IMG/VR virus record: IMGVR_UViG_3300047996_000027
Span: 1 to 24,351 of that record
Length of the DNA stretch: 24,351 nucleotides
Origin: a virus
Reading direction: 5' to 3' (one strand)
The notes under the pieces were generated by a model. It ran no database searches and was not told the DNA's origin. It was given only the letters and a program-made list of their open reading frames with translations. The position numbers and the translations under genes were made by a program. Below are positions 8,558 to 13,196 of this stretch, one piece after another. How positions within the stretch are numbered: the stretch's first letter is position 1; every line of letters starts with the position of its first letter.

Positions 8558-8811
8558 AAGCAATAAATCATTTTGTAATTGTAGATAAAATTAAAGAGCA
8601 GCCAACAAAAGTTGGTGGGCTAGAGCTTACTGAAAAACAAAATAAAGACGTTCGTTACGTTAAAGGTAGAGTAATAAGTATAGGCGACCAAATAGATATA
8701 CTGCAAGACGGTGATTTTGTTAGATATGACAAACACGCTGGGCATGGAATAGAATGGAACGATCATTTGTATTATGTGCTAAAAATTTCAGATATAGTAC
8801 TTATAGAATGA
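8554..8811 (+). CDS. groES: Phage-encoded co-chaperonin GroES (Cpn10)
   Basis: The product has 85 residues; cellular GroES has about 95. The family order is clear: N-terminal strand INHFVIVDKI, a mobile loop at about residues 14-32 containing GGLEL (counterpart of the GGIVL that docks on GroEL), KGRVISIGD, then DGDFVRYDKHAG and a C-terminal YYVLKISDIVLIE strand. It would form the seven-subunit lid of the chaperonin cage. The middle loop hydrophobic is replaced by Glu24, an oddity to compare with the changed receptor groove in the neighbouring GroEL. The ATG overlaps the groEL stop (ATGA), so translation is probably coupled; the order groEL-groES is the reverse of the usual bacterial operon. 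Confidence 0.9.
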   Translation: MKAINHFVIVDKIKEQPTKVGGLELTEKQNKDVRYVKGRVISIGDQIDILQDGDFVRYDKHAGHGIEWNDHLYYVLKISDIVLIE

Positions 8812-9248
8812 GGCTAACTGGAACAGATCTGCAGGATATGAATTTGTTAAAGTATTACAGGCTTATCAGAAGGTGGGCCTGTAAGACTTATGACTTAAAA
8901 GATGCAGATTTAGAGCTACTTATTTACTTAGATTGCAAAATGCTTTTTACACGTAATGATTTTATTAATGGTGTGTACACCTATAGCTGGGATAAAAACC
9001 GGTGGGAACGCTTAAGGCGGAATGGTTGGATTGATGTATTTAAAGAAAGAAATAGGACTACTTCAAAGTATGCTGTTTATAAAACATCAAACAAATGCAA
9101 GCTTTTAATTAAAAGAATATACAGAATAATGTTAGCAGAGGAAGATTTGCCAACATCTGAACGAAGTACATTTTATAAAAACAAAACATATACGGATAAA
9201 GTTTATAACAAAGCTATTGACGATATGATTAACGATAAAGAACGATGA
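8808..9248 (+). CDS. Small winged-helix-like DNA-binding protein (candidate)
   Basis: I place the start at the ATG at 8808, which overlaps the groES stop (ATGA), rather than the in-frame ATG at 8754 inside groES; this gives 146 residues. The predicted order helix, helix, then a beta wing (WDKNRWERLRRNGWIDVFKE, RNRTTSKYAVYKTS) followed by a long helix (NKCKLLIKRIYRIMLAEED) resembles MarR-type winged helices, where the second part would be recognition helix plus wing. The protein is strongly basic. It may regulate late genes or bind DNA during packaging. The fold assignment is by eye and no exact family is recognised. The next gene again overlaps by ATGA. Confidence 0.6.
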   Translation: MRLTGTDLQDMNLLKYYRLIRRWACKTYDLKDADLELLIYLDCKMLFTRNDFINGVYTYSWDKNRWERLRRNGWIDVFKERNRTTSKYAVYKTSNKCKLLIKRIYRIMLAEEDLPTSERSTFYKNKTYTDKVYNKAIDDMINDKER

Positions 9249-9616
9249 GTTTCAAATTAAAGTCTAAAGGTGAAATATTCGGTATCAACGAAGAACTATC
9301 TGAGTTTGGTAGACCAGTTTTTGAAAAAGATTTAGGCGATGGTATTATAGCAGAAGCTAATCGTGATGGTACTACTTTTGTAAATAAAAATGTAAGCGAA
9401 AAAGAAAAGCGTGATTCTATTCCCGAAGAAAATAATCACCACGACCAAATGATAACAGGCCGTTTGCAATATACAAACGAAGAAGTTACTTGGAAAAAAG
9501 ATACAAAGTCACCAGCTAGAGTATATCAGCGTGTTGGCGGAAGAATAGTAAATAAAACAACAAATGAGCCAGAAGGCGGTAACCTTGAATGGGAAGCTGA
9601 GGCTAAAAAAGCATAA
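9245..9616 (+). CDS. Small protein with degenerate HExxH-like motif
   Basis: The product has 123 residues. Its middle (EKRDSIPEENNHHDQM, then GRLQYTNEEVTWKK and a final GGNLEWEAEA) resembles small marine-phage proteins I recall that carry HExxHxDQ followed by GxLxYxxxxVxWK and LPWExEA. That pattern looks like a zinc-peptidase helix. Here the first His is replaced: residues 61-68 read EENNHHDQ, so a zinc site would be incomplete and peptidase activity is doubtful. The N-terminal 40 residues are not recognised. The start overlaps the previous stop (ATGA), making it the fourth member of a translationally coupled run from groEL. A structural role is equally possible. Confidence 0.6.
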   Translation: MSFKLKSKGEIFGINEELSEFGRPVFEKDLGDGIIAEANRDGTTFVNKNVSEKEKRDSIPEENNHHDQMITGRLQYTNEEVTWKKDTKSPARVYQRVGGRIVNKTTNEPEGGNLEWEAEAKKA

Positions 9617-9618
9617 TT

Positions 9619-10602
9619 ATGGCAAACCCAATTACAGCAATAGCATCTCGCTCATGCGCGAAGAACTCTTTACTTAAACAAACCGAAGATGATTTGTCTA
9701 AAGGATCATCTACTAGAGAGGTGTCAACAGCAGATGTCCAACAAAATATTGGCGGTGGGCGAGCTATATCGGGTGATCAAACCGATACTACAATAACCAC
9801 GCCAGGCTCAGGGGGAACTCCTGCGGACCCGGGATCGAGTGGTAGAGTTGTTAAGGCTGCAGAAAATCAAATGTCGGATGAGGCATGGAAAGAATATTTA
9901 GCCAAAGAAACAGCGGAACAAAAACAAAAAAGATACGCTAGAGAACAGGCTGAGGGCCTTAGAGAAGGCTATAAGCCCCCAACACCAGCAACCCCAGGCA
10001 CCCCTCCAACATCTGATACCACTCAAGATTTTGAAATGGATCAAACACAGGTTAAAGGCCAAGAAAACCTAGACTTGCGAGCGGACATACGCCAAGAAAA
10101 AATATTAAACAGATTAGACAGGCAAGCTGAGCGCAGACAAGATCGTTTTGAAAGAAAAGGTTTAAGTGGCAAAGACAAACGAGCTATGCGCAAACAACAA
10201 AGAAAAGATCGCGCAGCAAGCAATATAGAAAGACAGCAAAATGTTCAAAACTTAATTGCTGATCGTAGAGCTTTAAGAGACTTGCAAAGAGATCAAGGTA
10301 GTTTTGGAGGCGAAAGCTACGGAGTTGGAAATGTTACAGAAACTAAAGAAGGTGTTGTTGATAGAGTTGCAAAAGAATCTTTTACACCTACACAAGTAAC
10401 TTCAACGCCTAGCGGTAAAACAAAAGTAGGCGAGGTTATAGAGGGTATTGGTGATGTATTTGCAAAGAAACCAGAAGGCACTGCTGTGGGCAATGCTCTT
10501 AGAGGTGTTTTTGGAAAAAAAGAAGAAGGTAGTTTTGTCGGCAACTTATTACGTGGAGGCAAAAAACCCGCACCACTTCAAAAAAACTATTTTAATAAAT
10601 AA
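9619..10602 (+). CDS. Unknown Arg/Gln-rich coiled-coil protein
   Basis: The product has 327 residues and is not recognised. It has three parts: a low-complexity N-terminus with Gly/Pro/Thr (residues 1-150, including PPTPATPGTPPTSD), a very charged helical middle (about 150-230: RADIRQEKILNRLDRQAERR then KDKRAMRKQQRKDR) likely to form a coiled coil, and a Gly-rich C-terminus with an internal duplication (PEGTAVGNALRGVFGKK and EEGSFVGNLLRGGKK). The duplicated segments are amphipathic. Size, composition and place in the late region would suit an internal virion or ejection protein, but this is speculation. It starts two bases after the preceding stop. Confidence 0.65.
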   Translation: MANPITAIASRSCAKNSLLKQTEDDLSKGSSTREVSTADVQQNIGGGRAISGDQTDTTITTPGSGGTPADPGSSGRVVKAAENQMSDEAWKEYLAKETAEQKQKRYAREQAEGLREGYKPPTPATPGTPPTSDTTQDFEMDQTQVKGQENLDLRADIRQEKILNRLDRQAERRQDRFERKGLSGKDKRAMRKQQRKDRAASNIERQQNVQNLIADRRALRDLQRDQGSFGGESYGVGNVTETKEGVVDRVAKESFTPTQVTSTPSGKTKVGEVIEGIGDVFAKKPEGTAVGNALRGVFGKKEEGSFVGNLLRGGKKPAPLQKNYFNK

Positions 10603-10605
10603 GAT

Positions 10606-10896
10606 ATGTACGATCAACAACCAGCAAGTTCTATGGTGCAAAAGCTCCGTAAGACAACAAAAGGCAAAGGGCGTCATTTTTTAACAGCCGAAGAAGGTGC
10701 TGGTATGACAGCCGCTGGCCGAAAAGCTTACAATAAAAAGACAGGCGGTAATCTTAAAGCACCTCAACCAGGAGGTGGCAAAAGACGAACGTCTTATTGT
10801 GCTAGATCAAAGGGCCAAATGAAACAACACGGTATTAACTGCTCAAAAACGCCAAAGAAAAGAATTTGCGCGGCACGTAGAAGATGGAAGTGTTAA
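10606..10896 (+). CDS. Small basic protein, DUF6321-like
   Basis: The product has 96 residues and is strongly basic (many Lys and Arg). The core LTAEEGAGMTAAGRKAYNKK, then TGGNLKAPQPGGGKRRTSYC and ARSKGQM, matches from memory the phage and marine-metagenome family named DUF6321, whose hallmark is 'TAxGRxxYNxxTGxNLKxP...RRxSFCAR'. The C-terminus adds NCSKTPKKRICAARRRWKC with three Cys. The positive charge suggests nucleic-acid binding, for example as a packaged or virion-associated DNA binder; function is not established. It begins three bases after the previous stop, and the next micro-gene starts inside its last 13 bases. Confidence 0.7.
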   Translation: MYDQQPASSMVQKLRKTTKGKGRHFLTAEEGAGMTAAGRKAYNKKTGGNLKAPQPGGGKRRTSYCARSKGQMKQHGINCSKTPKKRICAARRRWKC

Positions 10897-11006
10897 AACA
10901 TATATTAGGAACCTGCGGGGAAGCTCACGTGAATCTATCACATGTGCTTTTCATTGCATTAATAATTTTAGCTTATGGAGTCAAGAGGTCTAGGCGATAC
11001 AGTTGA
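10884..11006 (+). CDS. 40-residue single-span membrane micro-protein
   Basis: ATG at 10884, TGA at 11004-11006. The translation starts MEVLKHILGTCGEAHVNLSH, continues with the hydrophobic stretch VLFIALIILAYGV (residues 21-33) and ends KRSRRYS. This is a plausible one-pass membrane protein with a positive cytoplasmic tail. The 'LGxCGExHxNLxHxL' start is a pattern I recall from small proteins in related phages, which is the main reason to accept so short a frame. It overlaps the upstream gene by 13 bases and the downstream micro-gene by 32 bases, each in another frame. Its nearness to the holin-like gene makes a lysis or membrane role possible. Confidence 0.6.
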   Translation: MEVLKHILGTCGEAHVNLSHVLFIALIILAYGVKRSRRYS

Positions 11007-11130
11007 AAAAATTACTAAAGCTACAGGTATTAAAACTGTAGTCGATAAAGTGTCCCAGGGTTTGAACATTCCCTGTGGATGTGGGCATCGTAAAGAAAAG
11101 TTAAACAAAATGTTTCCTTATAAAAAATAA
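10975..11130 (+). CDS. 51-residue Cys-pair micro-protein
   Basis: ATG at 10975, TAA at 11128-11130. The product starts MESRGLGDTVEKITKATGIK, has the motif IPCGCGHRKEKLNKMFPYKK at its end, and is basic. The pattern 'SRGLGDTxxKxTxATGIK...CGCxxRKxxLNxxFPY' recurs, from memory, in small genes of related marine phages near the terminase, supporting a real gene. The two Cys (34 and 36) with His38 could bind a metal alone or in a dimer, but a full four-ligand site is not visible. The start lies in the coding sequence of the 40-residue gene in a different frame. Function unknown. Confidence 0.65.
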   Translation: MESRGLGDTVEKITKATGIKTVVDKVSQGLNIPCGCGHRKEKLNKMFPYKK

Positions 11131-11134
11131 TACA

Positions 11135-11530
11135 ATGGGATATAATAAACCAATTACAGCAAGAATTCAACATTCCACAAATAAGGGAATGAAAGTACAA
11201 GAGCCTTTACTAGATATGGGATCTCCAGCAACGAAAAAAGAATTAAATTACGGTGCAGACACAAGTTTAACAAGCGGCGTTGAAAACAGTAAGTTTGTAG
11301 ACATAAATAAATCCATGGCGGATGGCTTAGATTCTTCTAAAGCACCAACATCGCCAGAAAAGCAAACAAAAGGTCAAACAGATACATTTGGCCCAGGGGG
11401 TACTGATCCAAATCCTAAGCTTTATGCTGGCATTGTGGCTGACGCAAAAAAACAACCAAAAGCAATGGTGAAAAGTCTTGGCCCAAAAGGTGTGGGTAAA
11501 AACTATAAAAACGGATATTACGGTAAATAA
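11135..11530 (+). CDS. Unknown polar, probably disordered protein
   Basis: The product has 131 residues and I do not recognise it. It is rich in Lys, Gly, Ser, Thr and Pro with few large hydrophobics (for example TSPEKQTKGQTDTFGPGGTD), which suggests disorder. The C-terminus is basic and Gly/Tyr-rich (VGKNYKNGYYGK). It has no Cys, membrane segment or coiled coil. The stop TAA shares one base with the ATG of the holin-like gene, so the two are probably translated together. Confidence 0.6.
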   Translation: MGYNKPITARIQHSTNKGMKVQEPLLDMGSPATKKELNYGADTSLTSGVENSKFVDINKSMADGLDSSKAPTSPEKQTKGQTDTFGPGGTDPNPKLYAGIVADAKKQPKAMVKSLGPKGVGKNYKNGYYGK

Positions 11531-11928
11531 TGAAAAAAATATGGGAATGGCTTACCGGCGGAGTAATTAAAGAAGTCGGTGATGTCATTGATAAATTAAC
11601 TACAACTAAAGAAGAAAAATTAGAAGCTCAGCGATTAATAACTGAGATACTAGAAAAAGCAGATAAAGAAGCGCAAGAGCAAGTAACAGCAAGATGGGAA
11701 GCGGATATGAATTCAGATTCGTTTTTATCTAAAAACATAAGGCCTATGGTTCTTATATATTTAACTGTTATATTTACAGCACTATGTTTTTTTGATGGTA
11801 ATATAGGAGAGTTTAAAATAGCTGAAGACTATATACCAATTTTTCAATCTTTATTAATAACAGTCTACGGGGCGTATTTTGTTGGGCGTACCTGGGAAAA
11901 AGCAAAGAAATCCAGCAATAACAATTAA
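11530..11928 (+). CDS. Holin-like membrane protein (GTA_holin_3TM type)
   Basis: The product has 132 residues. An N-terminal Trp-containing amphipathic segment (MKKIWEWLTGGVI) is followed by a charged helix, then SKNIRPMVLIYL and two hydrophobic spans at about residues 73-88 and 102-119, and a basic tail (TWEKAKKSSNNN). The combination 'W-x-A-D...S...RP' before two to three membrane spans is typical of the holin family found in gene transfer agents and many phages. The family makes holes in the inner membrane at the end of infection. No endolysin or spanin is recognised in the window, so the lysis partner lies elsewhere. The ATG overlaps the previous stop by one base. Confidence 0.75.
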   Translation: MKKIWEWLTGGVIKEVGDVIDKLTTTKEEKLEAQRLITEILEKADKEAQEQVTARWEADMNSDSFLSKNIRPMVLIYLTVIFTALCFFDGNIGEFKIAEDYIPIFQSLLITVYGAYFVGRTWEKAKKSSNNN

Positions 11929-11938
11929 ATTAAATTAA

Positions 11939-12181
11939 ATGGCAAAAAAAGAAAAGCTAACAGCAGAAGAACTAGAAGTTCTAACAAACATTATTAAGCA
12001 ATTAAATAGCGTTCAATCACAGATCGGTGGATTAGAGTTACAGAAGCATGAGTTATTACATACATTTGCTCAGGTTAAAACAAAGCTTGATGAGCAGCAA
12101 AAAGAGTTGCAAGATAAGTATGGTGACAAAGTGATTGATATTAACACCGGTGAACTACGTGAGCCTGCTAAGGAAGATTAG
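11939..12181 (+). CDS. Small coiled-coil protein
   Basis: The product has 80 residues, mostly one long charged helix with heptad-like hydrophobics (about residues 8-65: EELEVLTNIIKQLNSVQSQI, then LELQKHELLHTF and VKTKLDEQQKELQDKYG), ending in a short beta-like VIDINTGEL. It probably forms a dimeric or trimeric coiled coil. The leader is three tandem copies of ATTAA just before the ATG, an example of the A/T-only leaders in this genome. It follows the holin-like gene by 10 bases, but no signal or lipobox is present, so a spanin role is not supported. Function unknown. Confidence 0.65.
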   Translation: MAKKEKLTAEELEVLTNIIKQLNSVQSQIGGLELQKHELLHTFAQVKTKLDEQQKELQDKYGDKVIDINTGELREPAKED

Positions 12182-12209
12182 TATAGGGAAAGACTATAAA
12201 AATGACGCC

Positions 12210-12377
12210 ATGCACTACTCTGTTGGACAGGAAGTGTATGGTGGTCATACTATAGTTAATATTATAGAAGAAGAAGAAAAGTACTCTATCTATATTCAAA
12301 AAGGTAAAGATATAATACCCTGGAAAGACTTTAATAAAAATATGGCAATAGCCATTGAATACAATATTGATTACTAA
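12210..12377 (+). CDS. 55-residue small beta protein
   Basis: I choose the ATG at 12210; the same frame extends upstream to a TTG at 12135 inside the preceding gene but without a likely start. The product (MHYSVGQEVYGGHTIVNIIE, YSIYIQKGKDIIPWKDFNKN) has short alternating strands like an SH3-type or other small beta barrel. I recall similar small proteins beside terminase genes in related phages, but no function is known to me. Its stop TAA shares one base with the ATG of the tandem GroES-like gene (TAATG), so the two are likely co-translated. Confidence 0.6.
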   Translation: MHYSVGQEVYGGHTIVNIIEEEEKYSIYIQKGKDIIPWKDFNKNMAIAIEYNIDY

Positions 12378-12976
12378 TGAAAGGTATTTTTGATTTTGTT
12401 GTAACTCCTAAAGACGATAGATACAATAATACTAAAACAATAGGCGACAAAAAATTAATATTAAATACAGAATTACAAAACCATAATTTTGTTTCAAGAG
12501 TTGGTGTGGTAATGGCTGTACCTAGTCATAATCCAACAGGCGTACAAAAAGGAGACGAAGTAATATTACACCACAATGTTTTTAGAAGGTTCAGAGATAT
12601 TAAAGGTGAAGAAAAAAATAGCAGGAGTTATTACAAAAATAATTTGTATTTTGTTTCTCCTGATCAGATATTCGCATATAAGCGTATAATAAAGTGGATT
12701 CCACTTGAGGGGTTTAATTTCGTTAAACCAATAAAAGAAGACAAGATGTTTTCTATAAACTTTGAAAAGCCATTAATTGGTATACTTAAGTATAAAGACC
12801 CAAGTCTAAAAGAAGCTAAAGAAGGTGATTTAGTGGGTTTTAAGCCAGGTGCTGAATATGAGTTTTTAATTAACAAAGAAAAATTATATCGTGTTCCAAC
12901 AAATCTAATTACAATTAAATATGAATATCAAGGAAACGAAAAAGAATATAATCCAAGCTGGGCAGCGAGCAGTTGA
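12377..12976 (+). CDS. Candidate tandem GroES-like (double Cpn10) protein
   Basis: The product has 199 residues that can be laid by eye on GroES twice. First half (residues 4-101): strand FDFVVTP, a loop, KKLILN, SRVGVVMAVPSHN, KGDEVILHHNVFRR and closing strand NNLYFVSPDQIFAY. These match, in order, FVIVDKI, GGLEL, KGRVISIG, DGDFVRYDKHAG and HLYYVLKISDIVLI of the window's own GroES. Second half (about 108-182): FNFVKPI, KPLIGILKYKD, EGDLVGFKPGAEYEFLIN, then LYRVPTNLITIKYEY, again the Cpn10 order ending in a DI-like strand. Two Cpn10 domains in one chain recall chloroplast Cpn20. The second domain has a short loop and the first an insertion near residues 71-88. It may cap the phage GroEL, or only share the fold and do another job. 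It overlaps the TerS-like gene by 56 bases. Confidence 0.6.
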   Translation: MKGIFDFVVTPKDDRYNNTKTIGDKKLILNTELQNHNFVSRVGVVMAVPSHNPTGVQKGDEVILHHNVFRRFRDIKGEEKNSRSYYKNNLYFVSPDQIFAYKRIIKWIPLEGFNFVKPIKEDKMFSINFEKPLIGILKYKDPSLKEAKEGDLVGFKPGAEYEFLINKEKLYRVPTNLITIKYEYQGNEKEYNPSWAASS

Positions 12977-13196
12977 GGAATTAATAAAAGTAGCTAAAGA
13001 ACCTATAGTTGATTCAGATGATGATATATCTGCTGATAGGCTTAAGAATGCGGCTGCCACAAAAAAGTTAGCTATATTTGACGCTTTCGAGATATTGTCT
13101 CGTATACAAGATGAAGAAGCTATATTAGAAAATAAACCTAAAGAAGAAGAGAAAGCAAAAACTTTTTCAGGGTTTGCAGAAAGAAGATCTAAATAA
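12921..13196 (+). CDS. Probable terminase small subunit (TerS-like)
   Basis: The product has 91 residues, mainly helical and charged. It sits directly before the large terminase gene, sharing one base (TAATG), the normal place for TerS. The core GQRAVEELIKVAKEPIVDSD, then ADRLKNAAATKKLAIFDAFE, reads as two or three helices with a Lys-rich face; the acidic C-terminus (EEEAILENKPKEEEK) is helical. TerS proteins recognise packaging DNA and stimulate TerL; this is shorter than many and shows no clear helix-turn-helix, so the assignment is mainly from position and general similarity. The start overlaps the preceding gene by 56 bases. Confidence 0.65.
   Translation: MNIKETKKNIIQAGQRAVEELIKVAKEPIVDSDDDISADRLKNAAATKKLAIFDAFEILSRIQDEEAILENKPKEEEKAKTFSGFAERRSK

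Noticed and set aside
8754-8807. N-terminal extension of the winged-helix gene into groES
   Set aside because: The ATG at 8808 gives the same ATGA spacing as its neighbours and a sensible N-terminus; the extension is groES sequence read in another frame.
10448-10684. 78-codon + frame bridging two genes
   Set aside because: Overlaps the end of the coiled-coil gene and the start of the DUF6321-like gene, both better supported; no recognisable protein.
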